From NCBI RefSeq assembly GCF_000282975.1, contig NZ_ALJC01000052.1:1-50843 (forward strand): 50,843 nucleotides of DNA, read 5' to 3'. The DNA is from Pseudomonas psychrophila HA-4. Lineage in GTDB: Bacteria; Pseudomonadota; Gammaproteobacteria; Pseudomonadales; Pseudomonadaceae. How positions within the stretch are numbered: position 1 is the first letter of the stretch; the number at the start of each line of letters is the position of its first letter. Positions 39,159 to 48,389 of the stretch are shown one piece after another. The translations under genes were made by a program, and so were the position numbers. A model generated the notes under the pieces. That model made no database searches, was not told the origin of the DNA, and saw nothing but the letters and a program-made list of their open reading frames with translations.

Positions 39159-39713
39159 ATGAAAAAAACGCTGATACCACTAGCGCTAGGCCTCCTGACG
39201 GGCATGGCCAGCACTATCGCCACTGCAAACACTGGCACGATCAACTTTGTCGGCAAAATTGACAGCTCAACTTGCCCAATTGAAGTTGTTAACCCAGGCA
39301 GCGGGGCTATTGGGAACGAAGTAAGTATGGGCTCAATATCGCCTTCACGCTTTACTGCAGTCGGCCAAGAATACCCCGGCAATGACTTTATTCTTCGTGT
39401 ACCAGCAGATGCAGGTTGCAACCTCGACCCCGCTAACCCAAATACGGGAACTGTTACGTTCACCGGCACGGCGGATACCAGCGGTGACTACTATGCAACC
39501 AAAAACTTTACCGGCGCAGCCACTGGAGTTGCGATCGTTATCAAGGACAACACCGGCTTTGCCGTTAAAAACGGTACGGCATCCAACACCTACCCACTCA
39601 GTGCAACGGTGGCCAGTGACATGAAGTTTGATGCTTATTACCGCTCAACAGCAGCCACTGTAACCGCTGGACCTGCAGATGCCGACGTAGCCTTCCTCGT
39701 CACCATCAACTAA
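39159..39713 (+). CDS. Fimbrial major subunit (chaperone-usher pilin)
   Basis: This 184-aa protein starts at the ATG giving MKKTLIPLALGLLTG, with AAAGG upstream. The open frame could extend 23 codons but without a signal-like start. The signal peptide is cleaved after STIATAN. The mature pilin has two cysteines (SSTCPIEV and DAGCNLDP) for the usual disulfide and the donor-strand-like N-terminal segment TGTINFVGKI. It has a beta-zipper C terminus (ADADVAFLVTIN) of alternating hydrophobics with a penultimate-type pattern recognised by the chaperone. It is the first gene of a four-gene operon. Confidence 0.88.
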   Translation: MKKTLIPLALGLLTGMASTIATANTGTINFVGKIDSSTCPIEVVNPGSGAIGNEVSMGSISPSRFTAVGQEYPGNDFILRVPADAGCNLDPANPNTGTVTFTGTADTSGDYYATKNFTGAATGVAIVIKDNTGFAVKNGTASNTYPLSATVASDMKFDAYYRSTAATVTAGPADADVAFLVTIN

Positions 39714-39796
39714 TGCCCCACCGCTTGCCCTTGCCAGACAGGGGCAGCACCTACCTAACTCGCCAACACTTTACTTTGCCAACAGGTCCGCACTCC

Positions 39797-40552
39797 ATGT
39801 TCGGTTTCATCAGAAAGGTCAACGGTTCAAGACCCGCTTTACGCGTGATGGCAATGGTAACAACATGTGTGCTCTACAGTGCTACCAATCACGCAGCCCT
39901 CGTTATAAATGGCACACGCGTTGTGTATGACGGCGATAAACGCAGTGTGTCCGCTATTATTTCTAACCCCAGCAAGAAACCGTTTGCGGTTCAAACCTGG
40001 GTCAATACTGCCAGCGATGACAGCAGCACCACGGTGCCTTTTATTCCGTCACCTGCCTTATTTCGACTTAACGCAGGCAAAGAACAACATGTACAAATAA
40101 ATATGCTTCCGCATCAATTACCTGACGATCGTGAATCGGTGTTCTATTTCAACATACAAGAAATCCCTCAAACTACAAAGATTGAAGGTGGGGTGCTGAA
40201 TATTGCTTTACGCACACGTATTAAGTTGTTCTATCGCCCGTCCTTGATTAAGGGTAACCCTCAAACTCGCTTAAAAGAATTGCAATGGTCTATAAAGAAT
40301 ATCCAAGGTAAACCCTACCTTGAGGTTTACAACCCAAGCCCCTACTTCGTTTCCTTTATACGCCTGGATGTCAGTTCAAGCGGACACACGCAGTCCCCTA
40401 AAAACCCGCCGATGGCCGCCCCACTGTCACGTCAGGTTTACCCACTGAGTAACATCAAGCTCGGCGCCGATATACGGGTCCTGTTCTCTGCAATCAATGA
40501 CTACGGCGGCTTCAGCACACCTTTGACTGCTCCTGTGGCGCCCGCCAACTAA
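39797..40552 (+). CDS. Periplasmic fimbrial chaperone (PapD/FimC family)
   Basis: This 251-aa protein starts at the ATG giving MFGFIRKVNGS, followed by a signal segment ending in NHAA. An earlier in-frame ATG overlaps the pilin stop but leaves an unnatural leader. Domain motifs are INGTRVVYDGDKRSVSAIISNPSKKPFAVQ, LFRLNAGKEQHVQI, ESVFYFNIQEIP and RTRIKLFYRP. Known function is to cap and fold pilins by donor-strand complementation before handing them to the usher. The C-terminal domain is complete. Confidence 0.93.
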   Translation: MFGFIRKVNGSRPALRVMAMVTTCVLYSATNHAALVINGTRVVYDGDKRSVSAIISNPSKKPFAVQTWVNTASDDSSTTVPFIPSPALFRLNAGKEQHVQINMLPHQLPDDRESVFYFNIQEIPQTTKIEGGVLNIALRTRIKLFYRPSLIKGNPQTRLKELQWSIKNIQGKPYLEVYNPSPYFVSFIRLDVSSSGHTQSPKNPPMAAPLSRQVYPLSNIKLGADIRVLFSAINDYGGFSTPLTAPVAPAN

Positions 40553-40587
40553 AGCTAACCATTGCATTGACCTGCCAGGAACTCACC

Positions 40588-43098
40588 ATGATCTGCTCAC
40601 CCGGCTTGCGCAATGCCTCTGCGCGCCTGAGATTTACCAGGTTGGTTGTCATCAGTGCCAGCTTCAACCTGACAACTGTAGCCTTTTCATTCGCCAGCGG
40701 GGCAACCCAATTTCAATCCAGCTTCATGCGACAAGACCAAGGCCAAGCCACGGAAACGGGCAACCTCGCACTTGAGGCCCTGTCTAAAGGCCATGACCTT
40801 AGTCCAGGCCGTTATTGGGTGCTCATTCAAGCCAACTCACAGGTGTTTGAACAACAGCTAATCCACTTACAGCTGAGTACCGATGGCGAAACACTCCAGC
40901 CCTGCCTGCCTGCCAGTTTACTGGCGTTAATCGGGGTCAAACTTGACAGCGTTCAAGACCCCGCTTCTTTACAAGCAGCCTGCGTGGATCTTTTAAACCT
41001 GATACCCGGTTCAAAAGTGGATTTTGACAACAGCAAAATGCTGCTGGATATCTCAATCCCGCAGATTGCGTTGCGCCGTGATGTTGTGGGGCATGTTGAC
41101 CCCAAACGCTTGGATACCGGCATCAATGCTGCCTTCATCAACTACCAGGCTTCGGCACAGCAGAGCTCAAACCGCTACAGGGGCGAGAGTAGCAGCCAGG
41201 ATTTACTTCTCAGCACTGGCATCAACCTTGGCGAGTGGCGTTTTCGAAGCAGTCAATCCTTTCGGCAGGATGACTCCGATGATGACCAGTGGACACGCTC
41301 ATTTACTTACCTGCAACGCGATATTCCGGGCACCCGCGCAAATTTGACGCTAGGTGAAGCCTCAACTGAAGGTGATATTTTTCGCAGCATTCCTATCCAG
41401 GGGGTCGTGCTTCGCTCAGATCCCGGGATGCTGCCAGACGTCCTGCAAAGTTACGCCCCGATCATTCGGGGTGTGGCGCTGACTCGCGCCAAACTCGAAG
41501 TGCGGCAAAACGGTTACCCCATTTACTCAACCTATGTGAGTGCCGGTCCTTATGAGATCGACGACCTGAGCACTGCAGGCGGCAGTGGCGAACTCGAAGT
41601 TGTGCTCACAGAAGAAGACGGTCAGGTAAGACGCTTTACTCAACCTTATGCAACGCTAAGCAATCTATTGCGCGAAGGCGTCTGGCGTTATAGCGCTGCG
41701 GGGGGCCGTTACAACGCAGCAACCCACCTGAGCGAGCCAATGCTATGGCAAGGCACATTAGCGATGGGCACAGCCTGGAATTCCACGCTGTATGGCGGTG
41801 TCATGGGGAGCAATTTTTATCAGGCCGGCACCGTGGGGATCGCTAAGGATCTGGGCGCATTCGGCGCCTTGGCATTTGATGCCACTCGTTCAAGTGCACA
41901 GATCAATTCGAGTGATGTACAGAGCCTCCAGGGTTTGAGCTATGCCATCAAATTCGGTAAATCCTTTAACTCGGGCACTAACCTGCGATTTGCCGGTTAT
42001 CGCTATTCAACCGAGGGCTACCGAGACTTTGACGAAGCGCTGCGCCAGCGCAGCCAAGACTCGACGTTTTTCGGTAGCCGCCGAAGCCGTATAGAAGCTT
42101 CGATTTATCAACGTTTAACCACTCGCAGTTCCCTCAACCTTTCGCTGTCACATCAAGATTATTGGGGGACGAACTACAAGCAGCGTCAGTTTCAATTCAG
42201 CTTCAATACCCAATACCAGGACATCACCTTCAACCTATTTGCATCGCAGTCACTTAGCGACACCTACGCCAGTGATCGACAGATAGGCTTAAGTATTTCG
42301 ATGCCTCTGGACTTTGCCCGTGCCAGCAATGTCACATTTGATCTGCAAAAAAATGCCAACCTCTACAGTCAGCGCGCAAGCATGAGTGGCAGCGCCTACG
42401 ACAACACTCTCAATTATCGGGGCTCAATCAGCCATACCGACCAACAGCAAGAGTCCGTAACGTTATCGGCCAACTACCAGGCGCCATTTGCCAGCATGGG
42501 AAGTGGCATCACCGTGGGTCGTGAATACCGCAGCCTGTCTTTGAATACCAATGGCGCGATCATGCTTCACGACCAAGGCATCACGTTCAGCCCCTATTTA
42601 GGTGAAACCATGGCCTTGATTCAGGTCCCTGAAATTGCAGGAGTGGGTGTCGCCAATGCTGGTGCCATGCGCACCAATGACAGGGGGTTTGTATTGGCTC
42701 CTTACCTGCGCCCCTATCGGGTTAATTATCTGGAACTCAACACTGACGACCTGGGCCCAAACATAGAGATCGAGAACGCAACCGCCCAAGTGGTGCCTCG
42801 CCGAGGCGCAATTGTTAAAAGCGTGTTCTCTGCCCGAAAAGTTAACCGGCTCCTGATAACGGCCACGACAGTCAACGGCCAACCCCTACCTTTTGCAGCT
42901 CAGGTCAGCTCACTCACGGGTGAACAAATGGGCATTATTGGCCAGGCCGGCCAAATGTTGCTGTCCACAACGCTGCAGTCGCACACATTGAACGTACGCT
43001 GGGGACCTGCTGAAGAGCAAAGCTGCAAAATGCAGACAGAACCGACAACAATGCAAGAAATCAACGGATTTCATGTGCAGAAACTGGTTTGCCAATGA
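40588..43098 (+). CDS. Outer-membrane fimbrial usher (PapC/FimD family)
   Basis: This 836-aa protein starts at the ATG giving MICSPGLRN, with CAGGAA upstream. The signal peptide ends near SFASGA. The N-terminal chaperone-binding domain includes SFMRQDQGQ and DLSPGRYWVLIQAN. A 24-strand barrel and plug follow, with LGEASTEGDIFRSIPIQGV, YSTYVSAGPYEIDDL and ELEVVLTEEDG. The C-terminal plate domains include PRRGAIVKSVFSARK and end with Cys-containing EQSCKM and KLVCQ. Length is normal for ushers and all parts are present, so it is probably functional. Confidence 0.94.
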   Translation: MICSPGLRNASARLRFTRLVVISASFNLTTVAFSFASGATQFQSSFMRQDQGQATETGNLALEALSKGHDLSPGRYWVLIQANSQVFEQQLIHLQLSTDGETLQPCLPASLLALIGVKLDSVQDPASLQAACVDLLNLIPGSKVDFDNSKMLLDISIPQIALRRDVVGHVDPKRLDTGINAAFINYQASAQQSSNRYRGESSSQDLLLSTGINLGEWRFRSSQSFRQDDSDDDQWTRSFTYLQRDIPGTRANLTLGEASTEGDIFRSIPIQGVVLRSDPGMLPDVLQSYAPIIRGVALTRAKLEVRQNGYPIYSTYVSAGPYEIDDLSTAGGSGELEVVLTEEDGQVRRFTQPYATLSNLLREGVWRYSAAGGRYNAATHLSEPMLWQGTLAMGTAWNSTLYGGVMGSNFYQAGTVGIAKDLGAFGALAFDATRSSAQINSSDVQSLQGLSYAIKFGKSFNSGTNLRFAGYRYSTEGYRDFDEALRQRSQDSTFFGSRRSRIEASIYQRLTTRSSLNLSLSHQDYWGTNYKQRQFQFSFNTQYQDITFNLFASQSLSDTYASDRQIGLSISMPLDFARASNVTFDLQKNANLYSQRASMSGSAYDNTLNYRGSISHTDQQQESVTLSANYQAPFASMGSGITVGREYRSLSLNTNGAIMLHDQGITFSPYLGETMALIQVPEIAGVGVANAGAMRTNDRGFVLAPYLRPYRVNYLELNTDDLGPNIEIENATAQVVPRRGAIVKSVFSARKVNRLLITATTVNGQPLPFAAQVSSLTGEQMGIIGQAGQMLLSTTLQSHTLNVRWGPAEEQSCKMQTEPTTMQEINGFHVQKLVCQ

Positions 43099-43156
43099 AC
43101 AGCCCTCTCCAAGTACGGCTATTCAATGAACCGCCCGGTCAACCTGGAATGACTCA

Positions 43157-44254
43157 ATGAACACGAACACGTTTACACAACGGTTAATAGGCCTGATTGG
43201 ACTCGCTCTCTGTTTCGCGATGTCCACGGCAACTGCCGCACAAGCAGTAAACACTTGTTACTGGACATCGGGGGCAGGCCCTCTCTCATTCACACCCGAT
43301 GTGGGCGCCGTTTATGTTCCCAGAGATGCGCCCTTGGGTAGCATCATTGGTACCGTTAAAAATTTGTTCACGGACAACGCTGAGGGTGGAGCCCTCGGAT
43401 GCACAAACGACAGTCTGACTGGCACGGTATTAAGCTTCAACGCCATTGCATCGGCGCCCATATTCATGGGCCCCCTGCCGCCCATGCCAGGTACAGTGCT
43501 GCACACCAACATTCCAGGCGTTGGTATCAGAATCGAGTTGCAAAGGCCTTTGGTCAAAGAGGGTGCAGAAGATAACTCGTTCATTGCGCTCAATGGTCCT
43601 TATGTGCCGATGGACGCAGAACACAGAGGCACAATGGGCAGCGCTAACTTCGCCATGTCGAATCTAAGGCATCAACTCACGTTGATTAAAATCGGCACCC
43701 TCGCTCCCGGCGTACACACGCTTAATGGCGCTCAGTTGTTCAGCGGTCACTTTAGCGGCATAGGCAAGGCATTTACGTATGGCGTTACCGGTACTGTTGT
43801 GCAAGCTCAATGCAGTTTGTCAGGCAGCCCCGTCAGCGCAGATCCTGTGCAACTAGGCAGTTGGGACAGCACGCACTTTACTCAAGAGGGCGACGTCACA
43901 GATGCAGTCGATTTTCACATCAATCTGATTAACTGTGAGGCGGACCCGACGAACACAAATATCGCAACTGCCAATATTCGTCTTGAAGGGGCCAAAGGAT
44001 CGATGGTGTTTGATGCTGCTAAAGGGATATTTACACTGGCTTCTAGCGCCACGGCAAAGGGGGTAGGTATTCAAATGCTCAGGGCCGATGGCCTGACGCC
44101 AATAGCTCTAGGCGTAGAAGTCCCTGTCATCGCCATTCAGCCGGGCAATACGGTTATGGACTTCAAGGCCCGCATGTATCAAACCCATCCAGCTGATGAA
44201 GTTGAGTCCGGGTCGGTGGAAGGAGCCTTGAACTTCACTCTTACTTATAAATAA
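43157..44254 (+). CDS. Two-domain fimbrial tip adhesin
   Basis: This 365-aa protein has a signal peptide (LIGLIGLALCFAMSTATAAQA). The N-terminal half (about 31-205) is the receptor-binding domain, with CYWTSGAGPLSFTPDVGAVYV at its start and a disulfide partner in LGCTNDS. The C-terminal half (about 210-365) is a pilin domain with cysteines in QAQCSLSG and LINCEADP, ending in GALNFTLTYK. This is the FimH/PapG-type arrangement and length. It closes the fimbrial operon. The receptor cannot be predicted. Confidence 0.88.
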   Translation: MNTNTFTQRLIGLIGLALCFAMSTATAAQAVNTCYWTSGAGPLSFTPDVGAVYVPRDAPLGSIIGTVKNLFTDNAEGGALGCTNDSLTGTVLSFNAIASAPIFMGPLPPMPGTVLHTNIPGVGIRIELQRPLVKEGAEDNSFIALNGPYVPMDAEHRGTMGSANFAMSNLRHQLTLIKIGTLAPGVHTLNGAQLFSGHFSGIGKAFTYGVTGTVVQAQCSLSGSPVSADPVQLGSWDSTHFTQEGDVTDAVDFHINLINCEADPTNTNIATANIRLEGAKGSMVFDAAKGIFTLASSATAKGVGIQMLRADGLTPIALGVEVPVIAIQPGNTVMDFKARMYQTHPADEVESGSVEGALNFTLTYK

Positions 44255-44259
44255 TACGA

Positions 44260-44292
44260 CCCCCGCTTTTCCATATAACTAAAAAGCGGGGG
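44260..44292. terminator. Hairpin between convergent fimbrial and Ig-like genes
   Basis: CCCCCGCTTTT and AAAAGCGGGGG form a perfect 11-bp stem with an 11-nt loop, 5 nt after the adhesin stop and 10 nt after the opposing gene's stop. The A/T part of the stem gives a T tract within the hairpin on both strands. It probably terminates both transcripts. Confidence 0.75.
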
Positions 44293-44302
44293 AAACAATA
44301 AT

Positions 44303-45829
44303 CTAGCGTGTCAAATTCGCCCACAACGGCCTAAAGTTATACCAGTAGGCCTTATTATTAAACGTCACTTCCCCTTCAAAAAAAAGATTAACGCCCACCT
44401 TGAATTTCTCAAGTTCTGCCTTAGCCAATGTGGCACTTACCTTCTTATCTGCCACATCCCCGGCAGTCACTTTATGCTCAAAGAACATTACTTCCAAGTC
44501 CTTATCATCAAGTCCCAAACCAACCAGTTTAAATTTGATATGTTGATCATCCGCCATAAATGGCCAAATACCAATACTCACTTCCGTTCCCGAGGCGGGT
44601 ACTTTTGAGAGACTCAATATATTCCCATCTACATATGAGCACTGCACGACTGGATAGTTCATTGCTAATATATCAGTGATAACCAAGCCATAGATGGCTG
44701 ACGTCGCGACCACTTCAAGGCTTACACCATCGAGAACCTCATAATAGACCGGAATAAAATCTACTCCTTCGGCCAAACTGCTTTCCATATGGGCTGCAAT
44801 ATTTTTTCTGGGTACGTTAAACAATAAAGGATCGTCCGGATCGGCGTTGCTCAGAGTAACCGCATTAAACGCCAGGGGATCAGCCCATTGAAGTCGGACC
44901 TTCTCGCCCTCATAAATATCAGCAGCGACAGGAAGATTAACAGCAATACCATCTCCAGGGCCCTCCCCTACAAAATCGATATTCAGTTTCCCGTATTGAG
45001 ATGAGCCGCTAGCGCCTTTAACTTTTACGTACCCAAGAGAACGGGGCGCCATGTCCACTTCAATGGGCACTGACTCACTCAACGGGCTACTATTACCTGC
45101 TTTATCGATAAGTTGGTACTCGGCATAACACTCACCGTTCTTCGCAGCTTCAATCTGAGCACGGGTATAGACTAACTCTCGGTTGGCGGGTACCGGTATC
45201 TGATCAATGAGTTGACTGCCCGAACTGGTCCGCCAAAAATAAACCACTTCATCGCCGTCTTGATGATCGGTATATTCCGGTATAACACAGACAAATTTAT
45301 CGTCGTTGGCTTCAAAGAAAGGAATAGTAATTTGCGTGGCGGGAAGCAGTAATGCACTGGGTTTGGCATGCTTATAGGGAGGTGTCCGGTCAATGACCAA
45401 GGGGACAATTTTAGAGTAGCTTAGAGTCCCACCATTGAAACTGACTATGTGGTACCTGATGTCAAATGGTCCCTCTTCGAAGTCCAACTTTCCTGCATCA
45501 ATATCAAACGATAGCGGGAAATCAGCCTCTGCAATTGGCCCCTTAACGTCATAGCTTTGAAGCATATTAAAAGCATTAGCCGTATTTTGTCTGCGCCATT
45601 CAAACGAGAGTTTATCAACCCCTCCAGCCGGAGGAAGGTCAGTCCATACGGGCACCTCAATAGATAATGGACTGTTCAGCGCAGAGGCCGGAATTAGTCC
45701 TTCAGGCAATCCTGGCAGAACCCCCTGTATCTGAGGCTCTTCCAGGTCATCATCTTGTGAATTCAAATCAGGTGTGCCTGTCAATCCTGTAGCCGCGTTG
45801 ACATTTTTCTTGCTATAAATATCAGTCAT
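44303..45829 (-). CDS. Ig-like modular beta-protein, paralogue of the proteins at 31866 and 48390
   Basis: This 508-aa protein has no signal peptide and begins with a polar, acidic stretch (MTDIYSKKNVNAATG). The first module contains PQIQGVLPGLPEGLIPASAL and IEVPVWTDLPP, matching the start of the protein at 48390. Later modules have VIDRTPPYKHAKP, FVCVIPEYTDHQDGDEVVYFW and a last domain homologous to the end of the protein at 31866. The pattern resembles bacterial Ig/cadherin-like beta-sandwich repeats of cell-surface proteins, but the export signal is missing. The ribosome-binding site is weak. A TATACT at 45916-45921 could be a -10 element. It lies 175 bp after the autotransporter gene, on the same strand. 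Confidence 0.68.
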   Translation of the reverse strand: MTDIYSKKNVNAATGLTGTPDLNSQDDDLEEPQIQGVLPGLPEGLIPASALNSPLSIEVPVWTDLPPAGGVDKLSFEWRRQNTANAFNMLQSYDVKGPIAEADFPLSFDIDAGKLDFEEGPFDIRYHIVSFNGGTLSYSKIVPLVIDRTPPYKHAKPSALLLPATQITIPFFEANDDKFVCVIPEYTDHQDGDEVVYFWRTSSGSQLIDQIPVPANRELVYTRAQIEAAKNGECYAEYQLIDKAGNSSPLSESVPIEVDMAPRSLGYVKVKGASGSSQYGKLNIDFVGEGPGDGIAVNLPVAADIYEGEKVRLQWADPLAFNAVTLSNADPDDPLLFNVPRKNIAAHMESSLAEGVDFIPVYYEVLDGVSLEVVATSAIYGLVITDILAMNYPVVQCSYVDGNILSLSKVPASGTEVSIGIWPFMADDQHIKFKLVGLGLDDKDLEVMFFEHKVTAGDVADKKVSATLAKAELEKFKVGVNLFFEGEVTFNNKAYWYNFRPLWANLTR

Positions 45830-46004
45830 AACCGATGCTCACTAAATTTCAATTGATTCTTAATCTGGCTAGCAGAGTTAAATTCAACATCTTACTTTGC
45901 ACGCACAGCGCTTAAAGTATATTTAGCACGCATTTCAATCAGCCCGCTACTAGCAGAACTACTAGGCACCCTGTGTTATCTCTGAACAACCAGCCTATTA
46001 ACAC

Positions 46005-48212
46005 CTACCAGCTGTAGTGAAGCCCTACAGAACCACCCAATGGCTGCTCAACGTTATCGCCTTTACTGTATTCAAGGTCGGCATACAGTTTAATTTTCTG
46101 ATTTAACGTCATCGTCATACCGGCGCCTAACTTTCCTCGCGAGCCTGACAAGTCATTGTTAAATACATTATCGTTCACCTTAACTTCATTGTTTTTTGAG
46201 AATTCATGCAGATAGGCGACACGGACATATGGTTGAACGGTCTGACCACTCGCCAATTCGAAACTTCGCCCCGCGGTAGAGCCTACTTCGCCCAATAACG
46301 AACGCGTCCGATCACCCTCAGCACGTAACCCGTTATCCAGATCGTAATGTTTGCCTTGAATCACAACACTCGATACTTGGGCGTACGGCTCAAGAAAATA
46401 GCCTTTATCAAACTTTACATGGCGACCAAATTCTGCTGAAGCACCCACGCCGTAGTTGTTATAACGGCCGTTGGTGCTGGTGTTATCACTCAAACTGACA
46501 TCAGACTTATTCTGAAAACGGTTAACCTTAACCACACCATCAAAGTAATAACCGGTTTGCGCATCAAGCCAAGTGGTGTAGGCACCCGCGTAATAGCTGT
46601 TTACCGTACCTGAAGTCCCTTGATCCAAGTCGAGATCAGATTTGCTGTAACCTGCCATCAAGCCTGCCAACCACTGACCATCGCCAACTGGCAGTGGTGC
46701 ATCAGCCCCGAATGTTAACCCCTGCTGATTTTGCTTATAGCCAACTCCCGAGGAATCTGACACCACGTACTTATTGCCATAGGCTCTAATCCACGCGCCG
46801 GACTGGCCCGACCCCATGCGCAACTCACCCATGCGCGAGCGCAGTGTGGTCAATTCCCCATACCAGACGGTAGGTGCAGTGTTAAACAATGCCATCACCG
46901 ATTCAGCGCCCGGGCTGATCGTTTTACTTTCAGGATTCAAATACCAATCGGTTGCGCCTGAATTTTCAGTGCTTGCCAGCTCATATGAGTATGCACCTAC
47001 ATCAACGCGGTCATTAAGCAGTGAAAATTTAGCATCCCCTGCTGCCGTGTGAACAAGATAAAGCTTATCGGCATTGATTGGATCTGCGCCAGAACTGGTG
47101 ACCACCAATTGGTGATCACCCGTAGCCGTGCCTGTCACATCAAGCTTATCGGTCTCCCCAGTTGAAAAATCCGAAGCCATGTGGAAAGCGCCATTACCAC
47201 TAAGATTCCCTACCGATAGGGTGTAATACGCCGAAGGATCACCAAACTTAACTGAACCGCCATTCATGGACATGTCGGCCACAGTGCCGTCTTCAACCAT
47301 GACCCACTGCGCCTGATTATTGATTGTTAAACTTTCAAGATTGTTGAGGCGACCTGTCAAGGTTGCCTGATTATCAAGGATGACACTGGCTTTAGCACCC
47401 GATGCGGCAATCACATCGCCAACAAGATGAGTATTGCTGTCACTGATTTTAAGCGTGGCTGATGCAGTTGCTAGAACATCCAGCAAAACACCGTTGGCAC
47501 CTGAAAGTGTAGAACCATTGAATACATTAATTTGGGCGTTATTAGTGCCGAGGCCGAAGTTATCTACAACAATTGCTGCGCCCCCTTGCCCCACGACAGT
47601 CGAGCTGTCCAGGTTGATGACAGCGTTACCTACCGTGAACACATCAATCACTTGAATGCCATTGAGGCCACCGGTAATCGTGCTGGCAACAGCGTTGACT
47701 TTACCATTAAATACTTCGAGGCCCACCCCATCGGCTCTCGTGGCGACCAACTTCGTTTCAGACAGGTTGAGACTGCTAAAGTGGTCGACTGTTGCCCCAC
47801 GCGTTACGCCAGTGATGGTGCTTCTGAAAATATCCGCTGAAGAGCCAATGCCAGAAGAAGACCCAGCGGCTTGCAGTCCTACGCCAGTACTATTAATAAA
47901 ACTATCAGTGATCGTCGCCTTGCTTGACGCGAGCCCCAAGCCAATGCTGGAGCCTGTACCGTTGAGTGTTGAGCCGTTGAGCACGACTTTTGATCCAGTA
48001 GCGACGATGTTTTGAGTCGTGGCCCCATTCGCCGTCAATGTGAACCCGTTTAGCACTCGGTAATTATCAAGAGGACTGTTTGACCCATCAATAGTCAGGT
48101 CTGAGCCATCGACCGTTATGGTTTCGCCATAAATACTTGCAGAGGTAAACACACTGGAGCCCAACGCAACCAGACAGAAGAAATGCGGTATGGGTGAGCG
48201 AAATATGAGCAT
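46005..48212 (-). CDS. Classical (type Va) autotransporter with beta-helical passenger
   Basis: This 735-aa protein starts at the ATG giving MLIFRSPIPHFF, with AAGGA upstream. The signal peptide ends near SASIYGE. The passenger (about 30-440) has repeated short strands such as GSTLNGTGSSIG and INVFNGSTLSGANG, typical of a right-handed beta-helix, then a pertactin-like segment (YTLSVGNLSGNGAFHMASDFS). The autotransporter barrel (about 480-735) includes SGAWIRAYGNKYVV, and ends with GGSVGLHYSW, the terminal aromatic needed for outer-membrane insertion. No protease or lipase triad is visible. Probably an adhesin or self-associating surface protein. It is flanked on both sides by Ig-like paralogues. 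Confidence 0.9.
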   Translation of the reverse strand: MLIFRSPIPHFFCLVALGSSVFTSASIYGETITVDGSDLTIDGSNSPLDNYRVLNGFTLTANGATTQNIVATGSKVVLNGSTLNGTGSSIGLGLASSKATITDSFINSTGVGLQAAGSSSGIGSSADIFRSTITGVTRGATVDHFSSLNLSETKLVATRADGVGLEVFNGKVNAVASTITGGLNGIQVIDVFTVGNAVINLDSSTVVGQGGAAIVVDNFGLGTNNAQINVFNGSTLSGANGVLLDVLATASATLKISDSNTHLVGDVIAASGAKASVILDNQATLTGRLNNLESLTINNQAQWVMVEDGTVADMSMNGGSVKFGDPSAYYTLSVGNLSGNGAFHMASDFSTGETDKLDVTGTATGDHQLVVTSSGADPINADKLYLVHTAAGDAKFSLLNDRVDVGAYSYELASTENSGATDWYLNPESKTISPGAESVMALFNTAPTVWYGELTTLRSRMGELRMGSGQSGAWIRAYGNKYVVSDSSGVGYKQNQQGLTFGADAPLPVGDGQWLAGLMAGYSKSDLDLDQGTSGTVNSYYAGAYTTWLDAQTGYYFDGVVKVNRFQNKSDVSLSDNTSTNGRYNNYGVGASAEFGRHVKFDKGYFLEPYAQVSSVVIQGKHYDLDNGLRAEGDRTRSLLGEVGSTAGRSFELASGQTVQPYVRVAYLHEFSKNNEVKVNDNVFNNDLSGSRGKLGAGMTMTLNQKIKLYADLEYSKGDNVEQPLGGSVGLHYSW

Positions 48213-48248
48213 GGAATATCCTTTGGAGAGGCAGCTGAAAATATAAAG

Positions 48249-48266
48249 AATCCTCGTAGGAGGATT
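48249..48266 (-). promoter_or_regulatory. Hairpin in the autotransporter leader
   Basis: AATCCTC-GTAG-GAGGATT is a perfect 7-bp stem about 37 nt upstream of the ATG at 48212. On the minus strand it is followed by CTTTATATTTT. It could be a small attenuator or a translational control stem. The evidence is structural only. Confidence 0.35.
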
Positions 48267-48322
48267 CCTCATAAAGTCTTACAAAGACTGGCGCATACTA
48301 CGCACCTCGACCCACAATCTAT

Positions 48323-48338
48323 GTAGGACTACGCCTAC
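48323..48338. promoter_or_regulatory. Near-palindromic site upstream of the autotransporter gene
   Basis: GTAGGACTACGCCTAC has 5-bp inverted ends (GTAGG/CCTAC), resembling the inverted half-sites bound by NarL/LuxR-type response regulators. It is 111 bp upstream of the autotransporter start, within the 177-bp spacer after the gene at 48390. Nothing in the sequence shows which protein binds it. Confidence 0.35.
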
Positions 48339-48389
48339 TTGAATTGTAGTCGTAATCCTGAGATTGTCAGACTGCTGCTACAAATTCAC

